The notes under the pieces were generated by a model. The model saw only the letters and a program-made list of their open reading frames with translations. It was not told where the DNA came from and made no database searches. DNA of 63,904 bases, taken from assembly GCA_958428365.1 (NCBI GenBank), contig CAUAFT010000015.1, positions 1 to 63,904 on the forward strand. Direction: 5' to 3'. Numbering within the stretch: the first letter of the stretch is position 1; each line of letters opens with the position of its first letter. The stretch is from an uncultured Lachnospiraceae bacterium. Lineage in GTDB: Bacteria; Bacillota; Clostridia; Lachnospirales; Lachnospiraceae. The translations under genes and the position numbers were made by a program. Positions 8,197 to 16,411 of this stretch are shown here, piece after piece.

Positions 8197-8325
8197 TTAG
8201 CTTTCAGCTACCTCCTGATAACACTTCAGATGTGTATATAATTCCTCTTTAAACAGATTCTTCTTGTATTTTCTGATGGTGTAAATTTCGTAAATTGCAA
8301 CACCGATGTTGAATGCCAATGCCAA
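8197..8325 (-). pseudogene. C-terminal fragment of an unrecognised gene
   Basis: On the minus strand a frame ending at TAA 8197-8199 reads as protein-like sequence: a hydrophobic stretch (A-L-A-F-N-I-G-V-A-I-Y) followed by a basic tail (R-K-Y-K-K-N-L-F). It has no start codon with a ribosome site and runs into a different-looking frame on the other strand near 8320. It is best read as the tail of a small membrane protein whose front is gone. Family not recognised. Confidence 0.35.
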
Positions 8326-8440
8326 TCCTGATGGGGCTGGATGTCTATCCGGAGAGTGAAGAGACAATGATAGAGTCGTTTCCTGAATTTTTCGGTATCG
8401 CCATACCTGCCTATTTGGAGCAAAAGCGAGAAGAATAGAA
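8315..8440 (+). pseudogene. C-terminal fragment of an unrecognised gene
   Basis: A plus-strand frame from 8315 to TAG 8438-8440 (41 codons) ends in a protein-like tail with F-P-E-F-F-G-I-A-I-P-A-Y-L-E-Q. No ribosome site precedes any of its in-frame ATGs, but a proper terminator follows at 8466-8506, as after a real gene. This suggests that the 5' part was deleted and fused to the opposite-strand remnant. Family not recognised. Confidence 0.35.
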
Positions 8441-8465
8441 CGTGATACCTCTTAGTATATAGAAA

Positions 8466-8506
8466 AATCAAAAGACTGTTGCTGTATAGCGCAGTCTTTT
8501 TTGATT
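8466..8506 (+). terminator. Rho-independent terminator after gene remnant
   Basis: AAAGACTG (8471-8478) pairs with CAGTCTTT (8492-8499), followed by a T run. It marks the end of a former plus-strand gene. From here to the potassium transporter at 8669 no gene or clear promoter was found. Confidence 0.75.
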
Positions 8507-8668
8507 CCTTTTCTTAGCAGAATCCTTGCAAAAATCGCCAAAATCTGAATCCATAATTTCCGCAGTTTGTATCATAATATGAGAAAAGAGAAAGAATAGA
8601 AATGGAGGAATAAAAAGTGGGTTAACTTGGAAGATAAAACAGGGAAAAGAAAAGTGGGAGGAAAGAAA

Positions 8669-10012
8669 ATGGCACGTAAATTGGTGAATAGCCTGAGTTA
8701 TACGAGAATCATAGCACTGAGTTTTTTCAGTATAATCATTATAGGAAGTATTCTGCTCAGCCTTCCTGTCTCGTCGAGGAGTGGAGAATGGACGCCCTTC
8801 CTGAATGCGCTGTTTACAGCGACCAGCGCGACCTGTGTGACGGGACTGATCGTATATGATACTTTTACATACTGGTCACTTTTTGGACAGCTCGTTATCA
8901 TCCTGATGATCCAGATTGGCGGTATCGGTTTAATGACCATTATCACCACCTTTGCAATCTTTCGGAAGAAAAAAATAGGTCTGCACGAGAGAATGCTGTT
9001 AAAGGCGTCTGCGGGAAATACCAGACTCAGCGGCATGGTGAGACTGGTGAAAGGGATCATCCTTGGAACCTTGCTCATTGAAGGAGTGGGAGCCGTATTC
9101 CTTGCCATCAGGTTCGTTCCGCAGTTCGGCTGGGGAGAGGGCGTCTACTATGCCGTATTCCATGCGATATCCTCATACTGCAACGCAGGATTTGACCTGA
9201 TGGGGCGCAATGAAAAATTTTCTTCCTTTACCGGGTATGAGACAGATGTGCTGGTCAATGTGGTGATCATGGCTCTGATCGTCATCGGAGGAATCGGTTT
9301 TTTGGTCTGGTCCGATATTTTACGCTGTAAGGGAAGGTTTCACCGTTTTTCGCTTCATTCTAAGATCGTCGTCATCACCACGGTATTTTTGCTGCTGGCG
9401 GGAGGTTTTGGATTCTTTGTATTTGAAGCGAAGGGAAATTTGGCGGGAATGAGCATTCCCGACAGGATCCTCTCCTCCATGTTCATGTCGGTGACCACCA
9501 GGACCGCAGGGTACAATACCATGGATCTGGGTACCCTCTCAGAGTCGGGGAGTCTTCTGGCGATGATCCTGATGCTCATCGGGGGAAGCCCCGGTTCCAC
9601 GGCGGGAGGGATCAAGACCACCACCTTTGCCGTGATCTTTCTGACCATCTGCTCCATGTCCAGAGGAAACAGCGAGACCACGGTATACAAAAAAAGATTT
9701 GAGCAGAATATCGCAAAGCAGGCGATCTCCATTGTGTCCATCTATCTGGCGGGGATCCTGCTGGCAACCATGATTATCTGCGCACTGGAGCCGTTTTCCG
9801 TAAGAGAAGTACTGTTCGAGACTGTCTCGGCAATCGGAACTGTGGGGCTGACCCAGGGAATCACCACCAGCCTGGGGGGAGTCTCAAAAATCATATTAAT
9901 CATCCTGATGTATGGAGGACGCATCGGCGGTCTTTCCCTTCTTCTGGTCTTTGGGGAGAAGAAAAAGGAAGCCCCGATCAAACGTCCGTCGGAACAAATC
10001 CTGTTAGGGTAG
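8669..10012 (+). CDS. ktrB: TrkH/KtrB-family potassium uptake channel subunit
   Basis: A 447-residue membrane protein from the ATG at 8669 (GGGAGG upstream; the frame opens earlier without a good site). It has the four-fold repeated M1-P-M2 layout of the Trk/Ktr/HKT family; selectivity-loop glycines are visible in the T-S-A-T-C-V-T-G, S-S-Y-C-N-A-G-F, T-T-R-T-A-G-Y and S-A-I-G-T-V-G segments. It forms the K+ pore in the membrane. The cytoplasmic gating subunit KtrA follows 12 bases downstream, so the pair forms one K+ uptake system. No c-di-AMP riboswitch was recognised upstream. Confidence 0.9.
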   Translation: MARKLVNSLSYTRIIALSFFSIIIIGSILLSLPVSSRSGEWTPFLNALFTATSATCVTGLIVYDTFTYWSLFGQLVIILMIQIGGIGLMTIITTFAIFRKKKIGLHERMLLKASAGNTRLSGMVRLVKGIILGTLLIEGVGAVFLAIRFVPQFGWGEGVYYAVFHAISSYCNAGFDLMGRNEKFSSFTGYETDVLVNVVIMALIVIGGIGFLVWSDILRCKGRFHRFSLHSKIVVITTVFLLLAGGFGFFVFEAKGNLAGMSIPDRILSSMFMSVTTRTAGYNTMDLGTLSESGSLLAMILMLIGGSPGSTAGGIKTTTFAVIFLTICSMSRGNSETTVYKKRFEQNIAKQAISIVSIYLAGILLATMIICALEPFSVREVLFETVSAIGTVGLTQGITTSLGGVSKIILIILMYGGRIGGLSLLLVFGEKKKEAPIKRPSEQILLG

Positions 10013-10024
10013 AAGGAGGATCTT

Positions 10025-10681
10025 ATGAAATCAATCTTAGTTATTGGAATGGGAATCATCGGTCAGCATCTGGCTGAAAAAATGCAGCAGATGGGAAATG
10101 AAGTAATGATCGTGGACAAGAATGAAGGATTACTGCAAAAATTATCCCCGCAGTTTCCAGATTCCTTTGTGGGAGACTGTACCACGGAGGGCGTACTGCG
10201 CTCTTTGGGGGTCAACAATTTTGACTACTGTTTTGTGGTAGTGGGAGACGACTTTTACGCCTCCCTGGAGATTACGTCCATTTTAAAGGAGCTGGGAGCG
10301 CCTTATGTCATTACAAAGGCGAAGCGGAAAAGACAGGCGGATTTCCTGAAAAAGATCGGCGCTGACGAAGTCTTTTTCCCGGAGGCGGAGATCGCGGAAA
10401 AACTGGCGGTGCGCTACAACGCCACGAATATCTTCGATTACATTGAGCTGACCTCGGAATACTCCATTTTTGAGATCCCCATCCTTCCGCAGTGGGAGGG
10501 AAAGAGCATTGAGGATATGAATGTGCGCCGCTCCTACAATATCAATATCATTGCCGTGAAAAATGGCACAGCTCTGAATCCCGTTCCCGGAGGCAACTAT
10601 GTCTTTAAGGCGGAGGATCATATCGTGGTCATCGGGAAGGCGGCCGATGTGTTCAAGCTCTCCGCAAAGACCAGAGGTTAG
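10025..10681 (+). CDS. ktrA: KtrA/TrkA-type regulatory subunit of K+ uptake
   Basis: A 218-residue cytoplasmic protein: an N-terminal RCK domain with nucleotide motif G8-M-G-I-I-G13 and D31 at the end of the second strand, then a C-terminal TrkA-C (RCK-C) domain from about 135 to 218, where c-di-AMP binds in characterised Ktr proteins. It is half the length of proteobacterial TrkA, matching the KtrA type. It gates the channel encoded 12 bases upstream in response to bound nucleotides. Its start ATG has AGGAGG. Confidence 0.92.
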   Translation: MKSILVIGMGIIGQHLAEKMQQMGNEVMIVDKNEGLLQKLSPQFPDSFVGDCTTEGVLRSLGVNNFDYCFVVVGDDFYASLEITSILKELGAPYVITKAKRKRQADFLKKIGADEVFFPEAEIAEKLAVRYNATNIFDYIELTSEYSIFEIPILPQWEGKSIEDMNVRRSYNINIIAVKNGTALNPVPGGNYVFKAEDHIVVIGKAADVFKLSAKTRG

Positions 10682-10735
10682 GGAGGTCATAACAGTGACA
10701 GCGAAAAGATGCGAAAAATATTTCAGAGAAACATA

Positions 10736-10763
10736 TTGACAGCAAAAAAAGAAATGCTATGAT
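10736..10763 (+). promoter_or_regulatory. Sigma-A promoter of the trp operon
   Basis: TTGACA (10736-10741), 16-base spacer, TATGAT (10758-10763). It lies about 25 bases before the T-box leader. Confidence 0.8.
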
Positions 10764-10784
10764 AACTGTAGTTTAATAAAGCGT

Positions 10785-11057
10785 TAAACCGAAGAAGCGG
10801 AGATAAAGGTAATTATGATCGCACAGAGAGTCCGGGAAGCTGAGAGCCGGATCGAGCCCAGATTATCAAATGGACCGCGGAGGGTGCAGTCAAAGGCAGT
10901 ACTGCCGAGTATTCTGCAACGTGGAGACATACGTCAGTTGTCCGGGATATGATGGTATCCTATGGAGTGTGCGAAGTGATGCTTCGTGAAGCAAGGTGGC
11001 ACCGCGAGTAATATACAGCTCGTCCTTGACAGAAATGTCAGGGATGGGCTGTTTTTG
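10785..11057 (+). ncRNA. T-box leader, predicted tRNA-Trp sensing
   Basis: The conserved T-box segment AGGTGGCACCGCGA is at 10994-11007. Stem I spans roughly 10790-10885; its 3' side holds A-TGG-A at 10870-10874, giving a UGG (Trp) specifier codon followed by the usual purine. A terminator hairpin (11018-11032 with 11036-11050, GAAA loop, then TTTTT) ends the leader. When uncharged tRNA-Trp binds, the antiterminator forms and the trp genes are read. Unusually, 130 bases including a repeat separate the terminator from trpE. Confidence 0.92.
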
Positions 11058-11059
11058 AC

Positions 11060-11152
11060 GTAATAGGAAATTCCTTTGGATTTCCTATGAAACCAAAAGC
11101 CCTCCGGGCAGGATCGCACTGCGGCGGAGAATCCCGCAAAGCGAGATTCTTT
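11060..11152. repeat. Interspersed structured repeat D, copy 1 (diverged)
   Basis: Starts with an inverted repeat AATAGGAAAT / ATTTCCTAT and continues with a GC-rich segment resembling the repeats at 18418-18600 and 56863-57010. This copy is the most diverged and shortest, and lies between the T-box terminator and the trpE ribosome site. Confidence 0.6.
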
Positions 11153-11186
11153 TTCAGGATATAGAATCAGGAGAGGAGAGAGAAAT

Positions 11187-12656
11187 ATGATAAGACCGGA
11201 ACTCGATAAAGCAAAGAAACTTTCCGCAGAGGGCAGCTACAAGGTTCTTCCCATCAGTATGGAACTCTATTCGGACTTTGTGACTCCGATTGAAGTTTTG
11301 CGGAGACTGAAAAACGTCAGCAGCCACTGTTATCTGCTGGAATCCATTGAGGACAGCCAGAAATGGGGAAGATACACCTTCTTAGGTTATGATCCGAAGT
11401 TAGAACTCACCTGTAAAGATGGAAAGACTATCATAAAAAACGGCACAAAGCTGGAGCTTGAGACAAAGCATCCGGGAGAGTGTATCCGCCAGATCATCCG
11501 GGAAAACAAAAGTCCCCGTTTTGAGTATCTCCCCACATTTACCGGAGGGCTGGTGGGGTATTTTTCCTACGATTATATCAAGTACGCGGAGCCGTCCCTA
11601 AAGCTGGATGCGGAGGATACGGAGGGTTTTCAGGATGTGGATCTGATGCTTTTTGATAAAGTCATCGCCTTTGATAATTTCCGTCAAAAACTGATCCTTA
11701 TCGTAAACGCAGGCTGTGAGGAGATCGAAACGGAATATAACCGGGCGGTGTTAGAGCTGGAGATGATGAAAAATCTGATCGAGCATGAAACGGCAAAGGA
11801 AAGGGAGCCGGGACGGCTGAAAACAGAGTTTTCCCAGCTGTTTAACGAAGAGGAATACTGCGGTATGGTGGAGAAGGCAAAGAACTATATCCGGGAGGGC
11901 GACATTTTCCAGGTAGTTCTCTCCAACCGTTTTGAGGCGGAATACGAGGGAAGCCTGCTGGATACCTACCGGGTACTGCGGACCACCAATCCATCCCCGT
12001 ATATGTTCTATTTTTCCAGCGAAGACATTGAGATCGCAGGAGCCTCCCCGGAGACTTTGGTAAAAGTGGAAGATCATACGGCGCATACCTTTCCTCTTGC
12101 AGGAACCCGCCCAAGGGGAGCAACCTTGCAGGAGGATCAGGAGCTGGAAAGAGAACTTTTAGCCGATGAAAAAGAACGGGCGGAACACAACATGTTAGTA
12201 GATCTTGGAAGAAACGATATCGGAAAGATCAGCCGTTTTGGAAGCGTAGAGGTGGAAAAATATATGACCATTGAACGTTTTTCCCACGTCATGCATATCG
12301 GCTCCACTGTCCGGGGCGAGCTTAAGGACGGCATGGACGCCGTGGATGCTGTGGACGCGATCCTTCCGGCGGGAACCCTCTCCGGAGCGCCGAAGATCCG
12401 TGCCTGCGAGATCATCAACGAACTGGAAAATAACAAACGCGGTATCTACGGCGGTGCCATCGGCTACATTGATTTTGCCGGAAACCTGGACACCTGCATT
12501 GCCATTCGCATCGCCTATAAAAAGAACGGCAAAGTATTCATCCGAAGCGGCGCCGGAATCGTAGCTGATAGTGTTCCTGAAAAGGAATACCAGGAGTGTA
12601 TCAATAAGGCGAAAGCCGTCCGCATCGCATTGGAAACATCACAGGGAGGTCTGTAA
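11187..12656 (+). CDS. trpE: Anthranilate synthase component I
   Basis: A 489-residue chorismate-binding enzyme of normal TrpE length. The C-terminal two thirds carry the family blocks G-A-S-P-E-T-L-V, P-L-A-G-T-R-P-R-G, D-E-K-E-R-A-E-H-N-M-L-V-D-L-G-R-N-D, the L-S-G-A-P-K region and G-A-G-I-V-A-D-S near the end. With TrpG it makes anthranilate from chorismate and glutamine-derived ammonia, the first step to tryptophan. The ATG has an AGGAGAGG site. It is the first gene of the operon after the T-box, and trpG begins one base after its stop. Confidence 0.95.
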   Translation: MIRPELDKAKKLSAEGSYKVLPISMELYSDFVTPIEVLRRLKNVSSHCYLLESIEDSQKWGRYTFLGYDPKLELTCKDGKTIIKNGTKLELETKHPGECIRQIIRENKSPRFEYLPTFTGGLVGYFSYDYIKYAEPSLKLDAEDTEGFQDVDLMLFDKVIAFDNFRQKLILIVNAGCEEIETEYNRAVLELEMMKNLIEHETAKEREPGRLKTEFSQLFNEEEYCGMVEKAKNYIREGDIFQVVLSNRFEAEYEGSLLDTYRVLRTTNPSPYMFYFSSEDIEIAGASPETLVKVEDHTAHTFPLAGTRPRGATLQEDQELERELLADEKERAEHNMLVDLGRNDIGKISRFGSVEVEKYMTIERFSHVMHIGSTVRGELKDGMDAVDAVDAILPAGTLSGAPKIRACEIINELENNKRGIYGGAIGYIDFAGNLDTCIAIRIAYKKNGKVFIRSGAGIVADSVPEKEYQECINKAKAVRIALETSQGGL

Positions 12657-12657
12657 G

Positions 12658-13224
12658 ATGATACTTTTAATTGATAATTACGACAGTTTTTCCTATAACC
12701 TGTATCAGTTCATAGGAAGCATCCGGAAGGACATTAAGGTCATCCGAAACGACGAAATGACAATAGATGAGATCCGAACCCTGAAGCCGGAGAAGATCAT
12801 TCTCTCTCCGGGACCGGGTTATCCAAAAGACGCCGGCATCTGCATTGAGGCGGTCCGACAGCTGGGATCCGAAATTCCGATCCTGGGAGTCTGCCTCGGA
12901 CACCAGTCCATCTGCGAAGCCTATGGGGCGGTCATCAGCCATTCCAGGGAGCTGATGCACGGCAAGCAGTCCCTGATTTATCTGGAAGGAGACTCTCCCA
13001 TCTTTGCAGGGCTTAAAAGTCCGGTTCCGGCGGCAAGGTATCACTCTCTTGCGGCTAAGGAGGAGACATTGCCGGAGGAATTGCAGGTCATTGCAAGAAC
13101 AAAAGACGGGGAGATCATGGCGGTGCAGCATAGGAGTGATCCGGTGTATGGGGTGCAGTTTCATCCGGAATCAATTTTGACGCCGGATGGGATGAGGATG
13201 ATAGAGAATTTTTTGGGGGTGTAA
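12658..13224 (+). CDS. trpG: Anthranilate synthase component II (glutamine amidotransferase)
   Basis: A 188-residue class-I amidotransferase starting at the ATG at 12658, one base past the trpE stop, with GGGAGG inside the trpE end. The catalytic triad is visible: C79 in G-V-C-L-G-H-Q, H169 and E171 in F-H-P-E-S. It releases ammonia from glutamine for TrpE. No fusion with trpD is present. Its stop codon lies in the first bases of a long palindrome (13221-13518), and trpD is 760 bases further on. Confidence 0.95.
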   Translation: MILLIDNYDSFSYNLYQFIGSIRKDIKVIRNDEMTIDEIRTLKPEKIILSPGPGYPKDAGICIEAVRQLGSEIPILGVCLGHQSICEAYGAVISHSRELMHGKQSLIYLEGDSPIFAGLKSPVPAARYHSLAAKEETLPEELQVIARTKDGEIMAVQHRSDPVYGVQFHPESILTPDGMRMIENFLGV

Positions 13225-13518
13225 AAAAGTGGTGGAGTTTTTTTGGGGGGTGGGTTTTCACATAGATCGGGACTTCCTTGTTCCGTGCCTTTGGATATAA
13301 GAATTTCTAAGGGTTCTGTCGGAAGAAACAGGGGACGGACGCAACCGGCGCTGACTTGCCATCCGTGGCTCGGACATCGCCTTCATCAGACGTCGTGTCT
13401 GATGATTGCTGTGTGATGCCAGAGCCCTAAGAAATTCTAATATCCAAGGCAAAGAACAAGGAAGTCCCGATCTATGTGAAAACCCTTCGGCAAAGTTCCA
13501 CGCTATGAGCTTTTTTAC
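13221..13518. repeat. Long palindromic element C between trpG and trpD
   Basis: Arms of about 61 nt (13252-13313 and 13425-13485) are inverted complements with a few mismatches. Pairing can be extended outward (GTAAAAAAG at 13221-13229 with CTTTTTTAC at 13510-13518), starting at the trpG stop codon. The 111-nt centre (13314-13424) has its own hairpin (TCATCAGAC with GTCTGATGA). The architecture is like elements A and B, but the core is a different sequence. It could fold into one very long hairpin and hinder transcription of the downstream trp genes. Confidence 0.8.
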
Positions 13519-13613
13519 ATTCGAAAAAAATTGGCGTATCTGAGCGTTAGTGTAAACGAGAATGAGTTGTGTTTTTTAACGTTACCATAAGCGAAAAAAT
13601 GTTGTCTCGTACC
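13519..13613. other. Unassigned AT-rich spacer between palindrome C and tandem repeat
   Basis: No coding frame, promoter or hairpin of note recognised in these 95 bases. Confidence 0.4.
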
Positions 13614-13725
13614 ATTTATCCATCGCCAACACACTTGAGTTCAGCAAAACCCCAGCGTATCACCTTTCAATTTATCCATCGCCAACATACTTGAGTTCAG
13701 CAAAACCCCGGCGTACCACCTTTCA
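13614..13725. repeat. Two-copy 56-bp tandem repeat
   Basis: Units 13614-13669 and 13670-13725 are identical except for three transitions. They carry the string ATCGCCAACA followed by ACTTGAGTTC. No coding potential recognised. Confidence 0.9.
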
Positions 13726-13736
13726 ATGTTGAGATA

Positions 13737-13891
13737 GAATATTCCGGGAAGAATGAATGGATAAGCCCTTCGAGGCTATGGAGATGAGACTCAAAAATTG
13801 TGGAAGCCTCTGCTGACACAATTTTCGCCCTAAGAGGCTCATCGGAATGTTCAGCCGAGGGGATTAGAAATTCATTCTTCCCGGAATATTC
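13737..13891. repeat. Palindromic element, copy B: shared core in opposite orientation, new arms
   Basis: Perfect 22-nt inverted arms (13737-13758 and 13870-13891). The 91-nt core at 13769-13859 is the reverse complement of the core at 3100-3190, matching at 88 of 91 positions, whereas the arms share no visible similarity with those of copy A. It lies 92 bases before trpD. Confidence 0.85.
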
Positions 13892-13983
13892 GCCCCCAAT
13901 ATCGAAAAACAAGCCACACAAAAACGTAACACCTTCAACCATTTATAAGAGATAAATAAAAGAGATAAAAAAGGAGATTAACC

Positions 13984-14995
13984 ATGATTCAACAAGCAAC
14001 AGCAAAAGTAATGGAACAAAAAGACCTGACCTACGATGAAGCCAACTCCGTTATCGACGAGATCATGAACGGTGAGACTTCTCAGGTACAGACCGCAGCC
14101 TTCCTTGCCTCGCTCTCCACAAAGGGCGAGACCATTGAGGAGATCACCGCCTGCGCAGCGGCAATGCGCGCCCATGCCCTGCCGCTGGAGCACGACATGG
14201 ATCTGTTGGAGATCGTTGGAACCGGGGGGGGATGGAGCTATGTCCTTTAATATTTCCACAACCTCCTCCATCGTCATTGCGGCGGGAGGAGTGAAGGTGG
14301 CGAAGCATGGAAATCGGGCGGCTTCTTCTAAGAGCGGCGCGGCGGACTGTCTGGAATCTCTTGGTGTAAAAATAGATTTGGAGCCAAGCCAGTGTATCCG
14401 ACTTTTGGAGGAGATCGGAATTTGTTTCCTCTTTGCTCAGAAATACCATGCTTCTATGAAATATGTGGGGCCGGTACGAAAGGAGCTGGGGGTGCGGACG
14501 GTGTTTAATCTCTTAGGACCTCCGACGAACCCGGCGTCTGCCAATATGCAGGTGATGGGAGTCTATGCGAAGGAGCTGGTGGAGCCTATGGCAAGGGTTT
14601 TAAGCGGTCTTGGAGTGAAACGGGGAATGGTGGTCTACGGACAGGATCGTCTGGATGAGATATCCGTTTCGGCGCCGACGACGGTCTGTGAATTTGGTGA
14701 CGGAGCTTATCAGACCTATGAGATAAAGCCGGAGGATTTCGGTTTACATACAGGAAAGAAAGAAGATCTTGTGGGAGGAACGCCGCAGGAAAATGCAAGG
14801 ATCACGGAGGCGATCTTAAATGGAGAAGAGCAGGGAGCGAAACGGAACGCGGTTCTTCTGAATGCGGGAGCCGGACTCTATGTGGCAGGTAAGGCAGATT
14901 CCATGCAAAAGGGCGTGGAGATGGCGGCAGAGCTGATCGATAGCGGAGCGGCAAAGAGGAAATTAGAGGAATTTATCAGGGTATCTAATGAATAA
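13984..14995 (+). pseudogene. trpD: Anthranilate phosphoribosyltransferase with a +1 frameshift
   Basis: Start ATG at 13984 with AAGGAG. The first 80 or so codons read as a normal TrpD N-terminus up to D-L-L-E-I-V-G-T-G-G; the rest, from D-G-A-M-S-F-N-I-S-T-T to the end at 14995, lies in the next frame. The family motif G-T-G-G-D-G would need seven G residues in a row, but eight are present (14224-14231), so one extra G breaks the gene; as written, translation stops at about 14250. All downstream motifs, including K-H-G-N-R, are intact, and the whole would be a normal length of about 336 residues. TrpD attaches phosphoribose to anthranilate. Could be a read error, phase variation or a true mutation. 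Confidence 0.9.
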
Positions 14996-15005
14996 GGAGC
15001 GGATT

Positions 15006-15800
15006 ATGATATTAGACGAACTTGCAGCCTGCGCGAGAGAGCGGGTGGAAGAGGCGAAGGAGAAAAAAAGCCTTGCAAAGATCAAAGAAGAGGCGCTGGC
15101 GCTGCCAAAAGGGGAGTTCCGATTTGAACGCGCCCTGAAGAAAAAAGAAATGGCTTTTATCTGTGAGATCAAAAAGGCGTCCCCGTCGAAAGGGATCATA
15201 GCGCAGGAGTTCCCCTATCTGGAAATTGCCGAAGCCTATGAGCAGGCGGGAGCGGACTGTGTGTCTGTGCTGACGGAGCCGAGGTGGTTTTTGGGTTCCG
15301 ATGAGATCTTCAAAGAAGTGAGGGAGAAGATCTCCCTGCCCATGATCCGAAAGGATTTTACGGTGGATGTCTACCAGATCTATGAGGCGAAGCTGTTGGG
15401 AGCCGACGCGGTGCTTTTGATCTGCGCTCTGCTGGATACGGAAACCATCCGGGAATATCTGGCTGTCTGCGAGGAGCTGGGGCTGACGGCGCTGGTGGAG
15501 ACCCACGATGAGGAAGAGATCACCTCTGCCGTGGAAGCGGGCGCAAGGGTCATCGGGGTCAACAACCGGAATCTGAAGGATTTCAGCGTGGATTTTGGGA
15601 ATGCGAAGCGGCTGAGAGAGCAGATCCCGGAGGAGATCCTCTTTGTGGCGGAGTCAGGAGTCAGCGGCGCGGAGGATGTGGCGGCCCTAAGCAGCATCGG
15701 AGCCGACGCGGTGCTGATCGGAGAGGCGCTGATGAGATCTGAAGATAAGCGCAGGACATTGGAAGAGTACAGGAAGGCGGCAAAACAGAGTGACAGATGA
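15006..15800 (+). CDS. trpC: Indole-3-glycerol-phosphate synthase
   Basis: A 264-residue TIM-barrel enzyme, started at the ATG at 15006 (AAGGAG upstream, formed by the last bases of trpD). The family blocks are present: C-E-I-K-K-A-S-P-S-K-G, L-T-E-P-R-W-F-L-G-S, I-R-K-D-F, N-N-R-N-L-K and A-E-S-G-V. It closes the indole ring, giving indole-3-glycerol phosphate and CO2. It is a stand-alone trpC, not fused to trpF. Its end overlaps the trpF start by 11 bases, which suggests coupled translation. Confidence 0.95.
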   Translation: MILDELAACARERVEEAKEKKSLAKIKEEALALPKGEFRFERALKKKEMAFICEIKKASPSKGIIAQEFPYLEIAEAYEQAGADCVSVLTEPRWFLGSDEIFKEVREKISLPMIRKDFTVDVYQIYEAKLLGADAVLLICALLDTETIREYLAVCEELGLTALVETHDEEEITSAVEAGARVIGVNNRNLKDFSVDFGNAKRLREQIPEEILFVAESGVSGAEDVAALSSIGADAVLIGEALMRSEDKRRTLEEYRKAAKQSDR

Positions 15801-16410
15801 GAAAAAAGGCGTAAAAATAAAGATCTGTGGTCTGTACCGGCAGGAGGATATCGGGTATGTAAATCAATACAAGCCGGATTACGCAGGCTTTGTGTTTTAT
15901 AAAAAAAGCCACCGTAATGTGGACGAAGAACAGATGAAACGGTTTCGGGAAGCGCTGGATCCGAAGATCCCGGCAGTTGGAGTCTTTGTCAATGAAGATA
16001 CAGAAAAGATTGCAAAACTTGTGACCGAAGGAAGCATCGACATCGTCCAGCTCCACGGGCAGGAAGGGGAAGCCTATTTGCAGGAGCTTAGAAAAAGACT
16101 GCCGGAAACGGAGATCTGGAAGGCATTTCAGATACGGACCACAGAGGATCTCAAAAGAGCGGAGGAGAGCAGCGCAGACCGGATCCTTTTGGACAATGGA
16201 TACGGAACCGGAGCCTGTTTCGACTGGAATCTCTTAGGAGAACAAAAGAGACCTTTTATCTTAGCCGGAGGGCTTGATCCTGAGAATATAGAGGAAGCCG
16301 TTGTAAGATTTTCGCCTAAGATCGTGGATATCAGTAGCGGCGTGGAGACAGAGCGGAAAAAAGATGAAGCTAAGATCCGAATGGTGATAGAGAAGATAAG
16401 GAGGATATGA
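15790..16410 (+). CDS. trpF: Phosphoribosylanthranilate isomerase
   Basis: A 206-residue TIM-barrel protein, started at GTG 15790, the only sensible start before the conserved I-K-I-C-G-L. Strand motifs V-Q-L-H-G-Q-E and I-L-L-D-N-G-Y-G-T-G match TrpF, with the catalytic Cys in K-I-C-G and the Asp in the L-L-D segment. The C-terminal phosphate loop reads I-L-A-G-G-L and V-D-I-S-S-G-V-E. It catalyses the Amadori rearrangement before TrpC. Overlaps trpC by 11 bases and ends one base before trpB. Confidence 0.94.
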   Translation: MTDEKKGVKIKICGLYRQEDIGYVNQYKPDYAGFVFYKKSHRNVDEEQMKRFREALDPKIPAVGVFVNEDTEKIAKLVTEGSIDIVQLHGQEGEAYLQELRKRLPETEIWKAFQIRTTEDLKRAEESSADRILLDNGYGTGACFDWNLLGEQKRPFILAGGLDPENIEEAVVRFSPKIVDISSGVETERKKDEAKIRMVIEKIRRI

Positions 16411-16411
16411 C

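Noticed and set aside
8226..8471. 81-codon minus-strand frame.
   Set aside because: It crosses the junction of two better-supported remnant frames, has no ribosome site and an unlikely composition.
13221..13518. Palindrome C considered as an ordinary rho-independent terminator of trpG.
   Set aside because: The stem is far too long, has a folded 111-nt core and no T tract directly after the main stem.
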